Shown here piece after piece: positions 1 to 7,930 of a stretch of DNA of 43,053 bases. A model generated the notes under the pieces. The model was not told the DNA's origin. It searched no databases and was given only the letters and a program-made list of their open reading frames with translations. The DNA comes from Planctomycetota bacterium. Lineage in GTDB: Bacteria; Planctomycetota; Planctomycetia; Pirellulales; Pirellulaceae. The stretch covers positions 1-43,053 of the forward strand of contig QWPJ01000220.1 of assembly GCA_003671195.1 (NCBI GenBank), written 5' to 3'. Position 1 is the first letter of the stretch; the number at the start of each line of letters is the position of its first letter. The translations under genes and the position numbers were made by a program.

Positions 1-16
1 AGTATTGGCCAACCGA

Positions 17-508
17 TCATCCCTCGTTCCCCCCTTGTGCAGCATATTGTTTGAGCGTCTCGATCCGTTGTTGCAAGCGAGTTTGAGCCAATGGCAGAAG
101 CGAATCCGATAGGTCCTCGAGTTGACGCACGCTCAAGGTCGATTCCTGCTGAAACTGCTCCCATTGTATCGCCAATTGAGGGAGCAGTCTTATGCGCTGC
201 TCGCACATCTGGCGACGGGCTGTGGCCCGTTCGAGGGCTTTGCGCTCGAACATGCAAGACGTTTCATCCTCGGCCCGGGATTTGGCTTGGCATCGCAATA
301 GGTCCCCACGAGCTTCGGTCCAGCGTTTTTGAGAAATACGCAATTGGTCGGCCCAATACTCGGGCAATTCCTTGCTCAACCACATCGAGATCCTCTGGAA
401 TTGATCGCGGATGTCGTCGGAGTTGTGCACAGAGGAGTCCCTGAGCGATTCAATCGCCGAGGAAAACCGCTCGAGCGCATCGATGCTTTCAACGTTGGCT
501 TTAGCCAT
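17..508 (-). CDS. Hypothetical protein linked to a WXG100-like protein
   Basis: I do not recognise a family for this 163-residue protein. It is charged, rich in Gln, Arg, Glu and Leu, has no signal peptide or membrane segment, and reads as almost wholly alpha-helical, with probable coiled coil around residues 30-155. Its ATG lies inside the end of the WXG100-like gene (8-nt overlap), so the two are probably translationally coupled. Small helical proteins beside WXG100 genes are often partner or chaperone-like helical bundles, and that is only an inference here. The operon may continue past the left edge of the window, where further secretion genes would be expected if this is a type VII-like locus. 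Confidence is high that the gene is real and low on function. Confidence 0.75.
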   Translation of the reverse strand: MAKANVESIDALERFSSAIESLRDSSVHNSDDIRDQFQRISMWLSKELPEYWADQLRISQKRWTEARGDLLRCQAKSRAEDETSCMFERKALERATARRQMCEQRIRLLPQLAIQWEQFQQESTLSVRQLEDLSDSLLPLAQTRLQQRIETLKQYAAQGGNEG

Positions 509-776
509 GACCGCGCTGGTACTCTTCGATAAGCTCTGCCTTGCGGATCAAATACGGCACGTGACGCTCGCTCGCGTCGATCAGGCGCGCCAGTTGCTTG
601 AGCTCCTGCTCGAACTGGGCCGCAAATTTCGCGTGTTCCTGATCTCGCCAACTCGAGGACAACTGCTGCATCTGCCCGGAAAGCTTGGCCGTCGAGTCGG
701 CCAAGTTCCCTGAGAAGCGTTTGAGCATCATCGCGAATTGACGCAGTTGCTCCGGGTCGACGATCGCTTGGTTCAC
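501..776 (-). CDS. WXG100-like (ESAT-6-like) small helical protein
   Basis: This is a 91-residue, all-helical protein of the size and shape of the WXG100/ESAT-6 superfamily. The first helix (about residues 8-40) is followed by a turn containing SSSWRDQEH and a second amphipathic helix. The turn tryptophan is present, but the family's W-x-G reads W-R-D, a variant that also occurs outside Actinobacteria and Firmicutes. The start chosen is GTG at 776, because AGGAGG (plus strand 785-790) sits 8 nt upstream of it; the in-frame TTG at 782 would be only 2 nt from that site. The Shine-Dalgarno overlaps the TAG stop of the desaturase gene upstream. The likely role is a secreted or dimerising T7SS-type substrate, but no secretion ATPase (EccC/YukB-like) is visible in this window. 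Confidence 0.7.
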   Translation of the reverse strand: MNQAIVDPEQLRQFAMMLKRFSGNLADSTAKLSGQMQQLSSSWRDQEHAKFAAQFEQELKQLARLIDASERHVPYLIRKAELIEEYQRGHG

Positions 777-784
777 GGCCAAAT

Positions 785-790
785 CCTCCT
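785..790 (-). promoter_or_regulatory. Strong Shine-Dalgarno for the WXG100-like gene
   Basis: The plus strand reads CCTCCT, which is AGGAGG on the coding strand. It lies 8 nt before GTG 776 and overlaps the TAG stop (789-791) of the desaturase gene. The arrangement favours GTG 776 over TTG 782 as the start and suggests translational coupling to the desaturase. It stands out because most genes in this window have weak or no Shine-Dalgarno. Confidence 0.75.
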
Positions 791-1904
791 AGGCTGCTTC
801 GCTGGCCGAACGCTCGGCTCGCTTGCGCAGCTTTTCTTGGTAACTTGCAAGATCGATCACGTTGGTCGCCAAGCCCAAGGCTCGCAGGAATCGGATCGCT
901 TGGAAGGTGATATCGAACTCCCACCACTTGTGACCATGTTGAGCCAATCTCGGCAGGGCATGATGATTGTTATGCCATCCTTCGCCATAAGCAACGATAG
1001 CAACCCACCAAAGATTGCGGCTGTCGTCGCGAGTCTCGTAGTTTTTGTATCCCCAAATGTGGGAAGCCGAATTGACGAACCAAGTCACGTGCAAGACCGC
1101 AACCATTCGCAGACAGACCCCCCATACCAACCAGGAAATCGCCAAGCTTTGGCCGCCGATCAAGTAACCGATCCCGGCAAGAGCCGCTCCGAAGGCAATG
1201 TGGATAGGCAAAAAGAATCGCTCGAAAAACATCAGCCCCTTGTCCTTGACCAAGTCCGGTACCCAGTGCTTGGCAAATCCATCAAAGTCGCCGTTGTCGG
1301 TCGAAAAAGCCAACCAAAACATGTGCGCCCACCAAGGACCCTCGTGCGGCGAATGCGGATCCCCAGGCTGATCGCTGTAAGCATGATGCTTGCGATGGTT
1401 GGCCGTCCAACTGATCGGACCACCCTCGCCGGCCAATACGCCAAAAAACGTCAGCGTGTATTTGACCCAGCCTGGAACCTCAAGCCCCGTGTGCGTCAAG
1501 AGTCGGTGATAACCCAAGCAGATCCCAAGACTACCGTTGATCCAGTGAATCAACACGCAGAGGAACAATCCACTCCAAGAGAAAGTCCAAGGAGCAGCAA
1601 GGGCTCCGAGGTGCAAGGCCACTAGCCACGCGGTCGCTCCCCATTGGATGTGGTAAACCTCGGGGATCCGAGGCTGCGTCTTGGTACCCGATCGGACCGT
1701 AACACTCGATTCAAACTCCTCGACGCTTGGACTCAATGCCGGTGCATGCATCTCGGCATGATGGGCTTTGCGGGAGTTCATTATTGGATTCGTCGACGAT
1801 TCGTTTTCAGATGGGTGACTTCGCATATCAGTTCGCTTGGGAAGCTCGCTCGGTAAGCTAGCCCGGTAAGCTAGCTCGGGGGGATGATGATTACAAAACC
1901 TCAT
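789..1904 (-). CDS. Membrane fatty acid (acyl-CoA type) desaturase
   Basis: This is an integral-membrane di-iron desaturase that introduces a double bond into an acyl chain, most like delta-9 stearoyl-CoA desaturases. The three histidine boxes are clear: HRLLTH, HRKHH followed by AYSD, and HNNHH near the C-terminus. Between them are hydrophobic segments (about residues 90-130, 155-175 and 225-275), as expected for four transmembrane helices. The start is uncertain. The frame is open from a GTG at 1910, the first ATG is at 1904, and ATGs at 1826, 1781 and 1751 would remove a charged, low-complexity N-terminal tail that includes a 13-bp duplication. None has a convincing Shine-Dalgarno. It is the first gene of a tight minus-strand operon with the WXG100-like protein. 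Family assignment is secure; regiospecificity and substrate (CoA, ACP or lipid-linked) are not. Confidence 0.88.
   Translation of the reverse strand: MRFCNHHPPELAYRASLPSELPKRTDMRSHPSENESSTNPIMNSRKAHHAEMHAPALSPSVEEFESSVTVRSGTKTQPRIPEVYHIQWGATAWLVALHLGALAAPWTFSWSGLFLCVLIHWINGSLGICLGYHRLLTHTGLEVPGWVKYTLTFFGVLAGEGGPISWTANHRKHHAYSDQPGDPHSPHEGPWWAHMFWLAFSTDNGDFDGFAKHWVPDLVKDKGLMFFERFFLPIHIAFGAALAGIGYLIGGQSLAISWLVWGVCLRMVAVLHVTWFVNSASHIWGYKNYETRDDSRNLWWVAIVAYGEGWHNNHHALPRLAQHGHKWWEFDITFQAIRFLRALGLATNVIDLASYQEKLRKRAERSASEAA
1851..1876. repeat. 13-bp tandem duplication
   Basis: CGGTAAGCTAGCC at 1851-1863 is followed directly by CGGTAAGCTAGCT at 1864-1876, a near-perfect tandem pair. It falls in the optional N-terminal extension of the desaturase frame, which argues that the extension may be non-coding. 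Confidence 0.8.
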
Positions 1905-1910
1905 TGGCAC

Positions 1911-2204
1911 AGATGGTCCATGGGACGCAAATATTACCCCTGAGGCACGTTAAAAGAGTAACCTCAAGGGGGTCCTACAAGCGATGGCGGCAAGTCTAGC
2001 GGATGTCAAAGTTTGGTAAAACCCGTCGATAAGCCCCAAAAACGCCCCCAGAACGGCTCACAGAATGAGATTTCGCACTGTTTGTTGTGAAAAATAACAT
2101 TTGACTGTTGAACTTTTGCCCTACACTGGCGTAGTGACTTTTTCTAGCCTAGGCTTGTACCACCCCGGCACCCGGCATTAATTACGCTTATTGACTGGTT
2201 TGGC
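1911..2204. other. Divergent intergenic region, desaturase / exporter
   Basis: This is 294 nt between the desaturase operon (minus) and the exporter operon (plus). It holds the AT-richer stretch 2085-2150 and must carry promoters for both directions. Apart from the candidate promoter listed separately I see no clear operator, RNA gene or terminator. The exporter ATG at 2205 has no recognisable Shine-Dalgarno. Confidence 0.5.
2101..2127 (+). promoter_or_regulatory. Candidate sigma70-like promoter of exporter operon
   Basis: TTGACT at 2101-2106 resembles a -35 box and TACACT at 2122-2127 a -10 box. The spacing is 15 nt, shorter than ideal, and the surroundings are AT-rich (AAAAATAACA just upstream). 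It lies about 78 nt before the ABC-protein ATG. This is a motif match only. Confidence 0.3.
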
Positions 2205-4403
2205 ATGCTTCAGCAATCGAACGAACAGCCCTCTGGGTCGCAGTTGAACCAGCGAGAGATCCTTCGGGAGTTGCTCGCTGAGCTTTTGCTGCGTCTGGAC
2301 GTTCCGCACGAACTTTCCGCCGTCTCGCAGGCTCTGAGCGATGCGGTCCTGGACGATGCTCGCACGCCCGATGCTCTTTCCCTAACGGTCATGCGGGCCG
2401 GGACTGCCGTTGGCCTGAGATTGGCTCCGCTGGAGTTGGGCATGGTCGACATATGGGAATTGCTCCTTGAGGAGTTCCCAGTGGCAGTGGTGTATCAGTC
2501 GAGCAACGGTGAGCAGCAAGCGGCGGTCTTTTCGCACGTCGCTGGAGGTCGCGTCGATGCAACGTTGATATCGGCCAAGAGCAAGCGATCCGATTCGCTT
2601 ACTCGAAGAGAGCTTTCCGGTTTGCTTGCCCAAGGCCGATCGCATCAGTACTTTATCGCCGAGCCGTCGCTCAGTTGTGAGAAAATCACCTCGAGTCATG
2701 AGCCTGACCAAGCCCGTATTCCCAAGGTGCATGACGATCACGATTCGCATCATCATCATGCCGAACATATCTCTCCCCAAAAGCGATTGCTCAGGCTTCT
2801 TAAACTAGAGTCCAAGGACATTTGGACCTTGGGTGTCTTCACGCTGGTGGTAAGCTTTTTGGATCTTGCTACTCCTTTGGCCGTCGAGCAGATGGTTACG
2901 ACGATCGGATTTGCATCGGTCATCCAGCCATTGATTTGGATTGCAGTTTTGCTTTTTGCGATCTTGACCCTCTCAGCAGTGATCAAGGCCCTGCAGGTCT
3001 TCATCGTGGAAATCTTGCAGCGTCGCATGATCGTCCGGATCGTTGGTGACCTTGCCGAGCGTCTCCCGAGGTTGGAGCGTTCTGCGATGGATGGAATTCA
3101 TGGTCCGGAGTTGGCGAACCGATTTTTCGACGTCATGACGATGCAAAAAGCGACCGCATCGCTTCTGTTGGATCTGTTGTCTTTGGCGATTCAGACGTTG
3201 GCAGGGTTGCTTTTGCTGGCAGTCTATAGCCCTTATCTCTTGGCGTTTGACCTGATCCTTTTGATGGGCATGACCGTGATGATCTATGCTCTGGGGCGAG
3301 GTGGCGTTCGGACGGCCATCGAAGAGTCCTTGATCAAATATCGAATTGCCCACTGGTTGCAAGACATTATCGGCCATCCCAATGCGTTTCAGGTCCATGG
3401 GGGTGGGTCCTTGGCCGTCGATCGAGCGAATCGATTGATCGTTGAATACCTCAGCGCGAGGCGCAAGCATTTTGCGGTTTTGATCCGGCAATCGCTCTTC
3501 GCTTTGCTTCTTTATGCAGTATCGATTTCGACACTCCTCTCGCTCGGCGGATGGCTGGTGCTCAACAATGCGCTGACGATTGGGCAGTTGGTAGCCAGCG
3601 TGTCGGTTGTTGCGGTTGTCGTCGGCGCATTTTCCAAAGTTGGAAAGAGCCTCGAGTCGTTCTATGACTTGATGGCAGCGACGGACAAAGTCGGGCACTT
3701 GATCGATCTGCCGACGGTCCCGCCGACTCGGCCCTTGGATGCGGGGATCGGACCGGTTGAGGTTCGCTTCCGAGATCTGGTGCTTCATACCGGCAGAGCT
3801 CACATTGCGATCCCGAATTTCACCATCCAATCGGCACAGCATGTGGCGATTTGCTGCGAAGGCCACTCGGGCAAGACCATGCTCTTGCAGACCGTCGCTG
3901 GCCTGAGAAACCCTTATTCCGGGCTTTGCGAAATCGGCGGTATCGACTCGCGGGATGTCAATCGATTTGCTGATGGATCCATGGTCGGCTTTGCCTCCGA
4001 GGTCGAAATCTTTCATGGAAGCCTTCAGGAAAACATCACCCTGAATCGACTTTCAATCCACGATTCGGACCTTCGGGATGCCCTGCAACTGGCCGGTCTT
4101 TGGGACGAAGTCCTCTCGCTCCCGATGGGCCTAGATACGATGCTTCAGACCGACGGCTTTCCCTTGAGTCGCTCTCAAGCTCACCGATTGATGATCGCCC
4201 GAGCCATCGTCTCAAGACCCCGGTTGTTGCTCATCGACGGCAGTTTGGATAAGCTCGGCCCTAGGATGAGGCAGCGTGTTTGGGATAACCTCCGATCCGA
4301 TCTGCAACCTTGGACCATGCTGATCGTCACGCACGATACCAACATCATCAATAACTGCGACAAACGCATCGAACTTACTCCACCTACAGACGCTCATCAC
4401 TAA
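2205..4403 (+). CDS. ABC exporter (permease-ATPase fusion) with degenerate ATP-binding motifs
   Basis: This 732-residue protein has the layout of type I secretion ABC proteins (HlyB/LapB type). Residues 1-170 form a soluble N-terminal domain, possibly an inactive C39-peptidase-like fold, with no obvious catalytic Cys. A His/Asp cluster follows (HDDHDSHHHHAEH, about 176-188). The membrane domain spans about 205-475 and the nucleotide-binding domain about 515-725. The ATPase motifs are eroded. The Walker A region ends in GHSGKT, but the first and fourth glycines of GxxGxGKT are Cys551 and His554. The signature LSGGQ reads LSRSQ (654-658). Walker B LLLID is followed by Gly679 instead of the catalytic Glu. 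The H-loop His710 is kept. Its stop overlaps the next ATG by 1 nt (TAATG), so it is coupled to the adaptor. It probably moves a substrate out through adaptor and channel, or has become a non-hydrolysing partner; no substrate gene is evident nearby. Confidence 0.85.
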   Translation: MLQQSNEQPSGSQLNQREILRELLAELLLRLDVPHELSAVSQALSDAVLDDARTPDALSLTVMRAGTAVGLRLAPLELGMVDIWELLLEEFPVAVVYQSSNGEQQAAVFSHVAGGRVDATLISAKSKRSDSLTRRELSGLLAQGRSHQYFIAEPSLSCEKITSSHEPDQARIPKVHDDHDSHHHHAEHISPQKRLLRLLKLESKDIWTLGVFTLVVSFLDLATPLAVEQMVTTIGFASVIQPLIWIAVLLFAILTLSAVIKALQVFIVEILQRRMIVRIVGDLAERLPRLERSAMDGIHGPELANRFFDVMTMQKATASLLLDLLSLAIQTLAGLLLLAVYSPYLLAFDLILLMGMTVMIYALGRGGVRTAIEESLIKYRIAHWLQDIIGHPNAFQVHGGGSLAVDRANRLIVEYLSARRKHFAVLIRQSLFALLLYAVSISTLLSLGGWLVLNNALTIGQLVASVSVVAVVVGAFSKVGKSLESFYDLMAATDKVGHLIDLPTVPPTRPLDAGIGPVEVRFRDLVLHTGRAHIAIPNFTIQSAQHVAICCEGHSGKTMLLQTVAGLRNPYSGLCEIGGIDSRDVNRFADGSMVGFASEVEIFHGSLQENITLNRLSIHDSDLRDALQLAGLWDEVLSLPMGLDTMLQTDGFPLSRSQAHRLMIARAIVSRPRLLLIDGSLDKLGPRMRQRVWDNLRSDLQPWTMLIVTHDTNIINNCDKRIELTPPTDAHH

Positions 4404-5857
4404 TGGCTACACTCACCGAATCGCCAACGGCCGAATCCAACCACGCCGTATCGCCAACTTCGCGTCGGATGATCCGCTTGCGGCCGACGAAGGAACTCGG
4501 CGAGCGCTTCCCGGCAATGCATTTGGTCAGGTCCAGTTGGTACGCGCGAGGTCTAGCCCGCGCTCTGCTCTTGCTCATGGTCATGCTCTTGGCCGCCTCG
4601 ATCTTCCTGCCCTGGCAACAATCGATCCGAGGCGATGGCCAAGTCACCGCTAGGCTACCTCAACTGCGCCGCCAAGCCGTCGAGAGTCCCGCCAAAGGAA
4701 TCGTCTCCTCGACTCGGCCCGATCTGCGCGAAGGCTCCTTGGTCGAAGAAGGCGAAATCATTATGGAAATCAAACCCTTCGCCGAAGACGCCGAAAGACT
4801 CACCCAGGAAAATGTCAAAGCCGCTCAAGACAAAATCGGTTCCTATCGCCTTATCCTCGAAAACAGCCGCGAACAGGTCGAGTCGGTTCGTATGCAAGGA
4901 CAACAAGCCATCGCCGGAGCCGAAGCCGAAGTCCGCAGCGCAACGAACGCTTGGGAAAAAGCCACCCGAGATGTCGAAGACCAACTCGCTCGCTTCAACC
5001 AAGCCAAACTCGAACGAGAACGGTTCCAAGGCCTTAAAGTCGACGTGATCTCCGAGGTCGAATTCATCAAACTCGAAAACAAAGAACTCAGCGAATTGGC
5101 CAAACTCGAAGGAAGCATGGCCAGTGCCAAAAAATCCTACAACGACCTCGACGCCAAAGAACGTGACCTCGAAGGCAAACGCAACGAAGTCAACCAAAAA
5201 ATTCTCCAAGCACAAAACTACATCGACAAAGCCCTGACCGATGTCAACAACTCCCAAAAAGAACTCAACGATGTCCTGACCAAACAAGGGGAACTCAACC
5301 GACTCAAAGTTCCGAGCCCAAGCCGTGGACGAATCCAATCCATCCGAGGCCAAGCCGGTACCAACTCCGTGAAAGAAGGGGATATCCTCTTTGAAGTCGT
5401 CCCCGAAACCGAAGACCTCGCTGTCGAAATGACCGTCCGAGGAGTCGATGCCCCCTTGATCCACGTCGGCGATCCAGTGCGCCTCCAATTCGAAGGGTGG
5501 CCCGCAATCCAATTCGTCGGCTGGCCATCGGTCGCCGTCGGTACCTTTCCTGGCGAAGTCATTGCTATCAATCCGACCGACTCAGGACGAGGAATCTTCA
5601 AGATCGTTGTCGGACCCCCTCAAAATGGGAAAAATAGTCAAAATTCAACGAATGTGACGAATGTAACGGATATTCAGTGGCCCGACAGTCGATACCTCCG
5701 ACAAGGAGTCAGAGCTAACGGTTGGGTAATACTCAAGACAGTGCCACTAGGTTACGAGATATGGCGTCAACTCAATGGATTTCCGGTCACCATCAGCGAT
5801 TCGGAGCCCGTCAAGGACAAAGAATCCAAGGAGCCCAAGGCTCCGAAGATGAAGTAG
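4403..5857 (+). CDS. HlyD-like periplasmic adaptor (membrane fusion protein)
   Basis: This 484-residue adaptor links the ABC protein to an outer-membrane channel. It has a cytoplasmic N-terminus (1-48), one transmembrane helix (about 51-69, LARALLLLMVMLLAASIF), a first half-lipoyl strand region with GDGQVTAR and VSSTRPDLREGSLVEEGE (about 77-120), a long Glu/Lys/Gln-rich coiled-coil hairpin (about 126-300), the second half-lipoyl with RIQSIRGQAGTNSVKEGD (about 310-328) and a beta-barrel domain (about 335-445). The C-terminal tail is charged (KDKESKEPKAPKMK). This is the standard HlyD/EmrA layout and length. It starts at the ATG that overlaps the ABC-protein stop. Its 3' end overlaps the open frame of the TolC-like gene. 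Family assignment is firm; the exported substrate is unknown. Confidence 0.88.
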   Translation: MATLTESPTAESNHAVSPTSRRMIRLRPTKELGERFPAMHLVRSSWYARGLARALLLLMVMLLAASIFLPWQQSIRGDGQVTARLPQLRRQAVESPAKGIVSSTRPDLREGSLVEEGEIIMEIKPFAEDAERLTQENVKAAQDKIGSYRLILENSREQVESVRMQGQQAIAGAEAEVRSATNAWEKATRDVEDQLARFNQAKLERERFQGLKVDVISEVEFIKLENKELSELAKLEGSMASAKKSYNDLDAKERDLEGKRNEVNQKILQAQNYIDKALTDVNNSQKELNDVLTKQGELNRLKVPSPSRGRIQSIRGQAGTNSVKEGDILFEVVPETEDLAVEMTVRGVDAPLIHVGDPVRLQFEGWPAIQFVGWPSVAVGTFPGEVIAINPTDSGRGIFKIVVGPPQNGKNSQNSTNVTNVTDIQWPDSRYLRQGVRANGWVILKTVPLGYEIWRQLNGFPVTISDSEPVKDKESKEPKAPKMK

Positions 5858-7866
5858 CAACGCTAGCAAATCGCGATGGGTTGGCTCTTCGCACCTCAAC
5901 CCTCTATATCCGATGCTCAAGGTTCTCGGACCTCAGAGCATCGGCACTGAAATTTGTCCAAGGACTCCTGCTGCTAGTGGTCTCGCCTTGGGCCTTGGCC
6001 CAGGACGCTCCACCAAAGGCTGGCGAGCTGCAGCCACCTACCGTTAAGCCGATTCAAGTTCAGCCACCACTCGGGGAGATTCCGCCTTCGAGCGCCATCC
6101 CACTGAAGATCTCCGGCAAGTCGCTCGAGGAGCTCGAGCAGATGCTCAAAGCATCGCGAGTCGAGCTCGGCCAACGATTGGCTGACCAAGACGCGCTGTC
6201 AAAAGATGTGCAGGAGTCCGACCCGCTGCGCGATGGAGAGAAGCGATTTCTGGAGCTCGAAGCGATCATCAACAATCGACGCGATCAGCGTCAAAAGGAG
6301 CTTTTGCAGCTTCCTAAGGCTCCGTTGGGACCACGAATACCCACAGATCCCGAGTTGGTACAACCAGTGCCCGCCCCTGAAAACAACTCCGGGCCGTCCG
6401 GCTCGGCGATGCCTGGAGGCGACTTGGAGCTTGGCGAATCGCTCTTGCTTGCCGATGTGATCGCCTCGACTTTCCGATCGTTTCCAGAGATTGAGATTGC
6501 GCGACTCGAAGCGAACGTCGCACGTGGCGAGATTACGCAGGCCAATGGAGCGTACGATTTGCACTTGGATTATTTCAGCCTCAATCAGCCCGTGGGTTAC
6601 TATGAAAACAGCCGCTCTGGAGTGAGTCTATCGAGGCAATTGTGGTGGGGTGGGTATGCCATCGCAGGCTATCGAATCGGCCGAGGTGTGTTTGAACCTT
6701 GGTACAAAGAGCGAGAAACAAACAAAGGGGGCGAGTTTCGCGTCGGTTGGGTTCAACCTCTTTTGCAAGGTCGAGCGATCGACCCGTATCGGGTCGCCTT
6801 GTTTCAATCCAATCTCGATCAACAAGCCGTTGCGCCGGAGATCCAGCAAAACGTCTTGGGCGCAAGTCTTGCGGCAGCCTCTGCTTATTGGGCTTGGGTC
6901 CAGGCCGGCAATGTGCTTCGTTCTCAAGAGCAATTGCTGGAATTGGCTATCAAGCGGAACGACGGACTTAACAAGCTGCTTGAGCGTGGGCTTTCGACCC
7001 GCCAAGAGCTCTCGATCAATGCCCAGACGATTTCCGAGCGAACGTTAAAGGTTTTCGAAGCGAGGCAGAAATTCCGAGATACAGCGTTCAAATTGGCTGT
7101 GTTCCTGCGAGACGAAAGCGGCACACCGATGCTCGCTCGCCCTGAATGGCTTCCAGGGTACTTTCCTCGCATCGAGAGGCTCGAACTTCAGGACTTTGAG
7201 ACGGCGTTTCTCGAGGCCCAACAAAGGCGCCCAGAGTTGGCGTTAATCAACATCGACTTGCAAAAACTTCGATGGGACTTGGAACTGGCTCGCAATCAAA
7301 CCCTTCCCAACCTGGACTTCACCATTCAGGCCGTCCAGGATGTGGGAGATCAAGCCACCTCGCTCAACGACAAGCAGGACTTTGTACTCGAGTCCGGGGT
7401 CGTCGGGGGAGTTCCGATCCAACGCCGCAAAGCCAGAGGCAAGATCGAGAGCACATTGGCCAAGATCCAGCAGGTCGAGCAGAAACGCTGGTTCATGTCC
7501 AATAAGATCGAAATGGATCTGCGGGTCGCACGAAACGCGCTCGAGGTCAGCCGCGAGATGGTTCTGCGCAGCGACCAATTGCTCCGTGAAACCCGAGAGA
7601 CCTTGGAGTATTTCCGAAGAGAATTCGCTTCGGGAAACCAGGACTTCTTGTTCCTATTGGCCCAAGAAGCCAAAGCGACCGAGGCGGAAATCAAGTTGCT
7701 CGATGCAGAACGTGAGTACTACTTCGCTTTAGCCATGCTCCAGGCTGTCCTAGGGCTCGATCCACTCGAACAATCCCTGGGCTTGGATCAATCCGTCGCA
7801 GGCCAGCAGCCTCAAGTTGTTGTTCCCGGGGCAGTTCCCGGGGCAGTTCCCGAACCGGTACGGTAG
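5722..7866 (+). CDS. TolC-family outer-membrane efflux protein
   Basis: This is the third component of the exporter, an outer-membrane and periplasmic channel with two outer-membrane efflux domains. A signal peptide is visible (FVQGLLLLVVSPWALA, then QDA), followed by a proline-rich, coiled-coil-prone linker and the TolC helical/barrel core, with long helices such as LELAIKRNDGLNKLLERGLS and an ASGNQDFL stretch near the end of the core. The C-terminal tail carries a small repeat (PGAVPGAVPEP). The start is unresolved. The first ATGs, 5722 and 5761, overlap the adaptor gene by over 90 nt; no ATG lies between the adaptor stop and the signal peptide, and TTG 5881 is the best alternative, giving a 26-residue n-region. 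At over 650 residues it is longer than E. coli TolC because of the N-terminal linker. Confidence 0.85.
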   Translation: MGNTQDSATRLRDMASTQWISGHHQRFGARQGQRIQGAQGSEDEVATLANRDGLALRTSTLYIRCSRFSDLRASALKFVQGLLLLVVSPWALAQDAPPKAGELQPPTVKPIQVQPPLGEIPPSSAIPLKISGKSLEELEQMLKASRVELGQRLADQDALSKDVQESDPLRDGEKRFLELEAIINNRRDQRQKELLQLPKAPLGPRIPTDPELVQPVPAPENNSGPSGSAMPGGDLELGESLLLADVIASTFRSFPEIEIARLEANVARGEITQANGAYDLHLDYFSLNQPVGYYENSRSGVSLSRQLWWGGYAIAGYRIGRGVFEPWYKERETNKGGEFRVGWVQPLLQGRAIDPYRVALFQSNLDQQAVAPEIQQNVLGASLAAASAYWAWVQAGNVLRSQEQLLELAIKRNDGLNKLLERGLSTRQELSINAQTISERTLKVFEARQKFRDTAFKLAVFLRDESGTPMLARPEWLPGYFPRIERLELQDFETAFLEAQQRRPELALINIDLQKLRWDLELARNQTLPNLDFTIQAVQDVGDQATSLNDKQDFVLESGVVGGVPIQRRKARGKIESTLAKIQQVEQKRWFMSNKIEMDLRVARNALEVSREMVLRSDQLLRETRETLEYFRREFASGNQDFLFLLAQEAKATEAEIKLLDAEREYYFALAMLQAVLGLDPLEQSLGLDQSVAGQQPQVVVPGAVPGAVPEPVR
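7822..7855. repeat. 12-bp tandem duplication at the tolC-like 3' end
   Basis: GTTCCCGGGGCA occurs at 7822-7833 and again at 7834-7845, followed by a partial third unit. In frame it encodes the repeated P-G-A-V tail of the channel protein. Confidence 0.85.
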
Positions 7867-7899
7867 CGACAAGGTAGCGGTACAACTTTGGCCTCGGTC

Positions 7900-7930
7900 G
7901 GATCACAACGCCGGATCACAACGCCGGATC
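7900..7930. repeat. 13-bp tandem duplication between convergent genes
   Basis: GGATCACAACGCC is repeated at 7900-7912 and 7913-7925, followed by a partial unit. The second copy contains the stop codon of the minus-strand PEPCK-like gene, so the duplication touches its C-terminus. Confidence 0.85.

Noticed and set aside
738-1625. 295-residue plus-strand frame opposite the desaturase
   Set aside because: Antisense shadow of a gene with three intact His boxes; its protein has no domain and a composition typical of antisense frames.
501-1910. Calling the left-end operon a type VII secretion system
   Set aside because: Only the WXG100-like protein is suggestive; no FtsK/SpoIIIE-type ATPase or other Ecc component is in the window.
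2973-4016. 347-residue minus-strand frame opposite the ABC protein
   Set aside because: Shadow frame with Arg/Gln/Asp-rich composition and no recognisable family, while the plus strand encodes clear ABC-protein motifs.
4655-5512. 285-residue minus-strand frame, very rich in Phe, Val, Gly and Asp
   Set aside because: It is the antisense of the Glu/Lys/Gln-rich coiled coil of the HlyD-like adaptor, which explains the odd composition.
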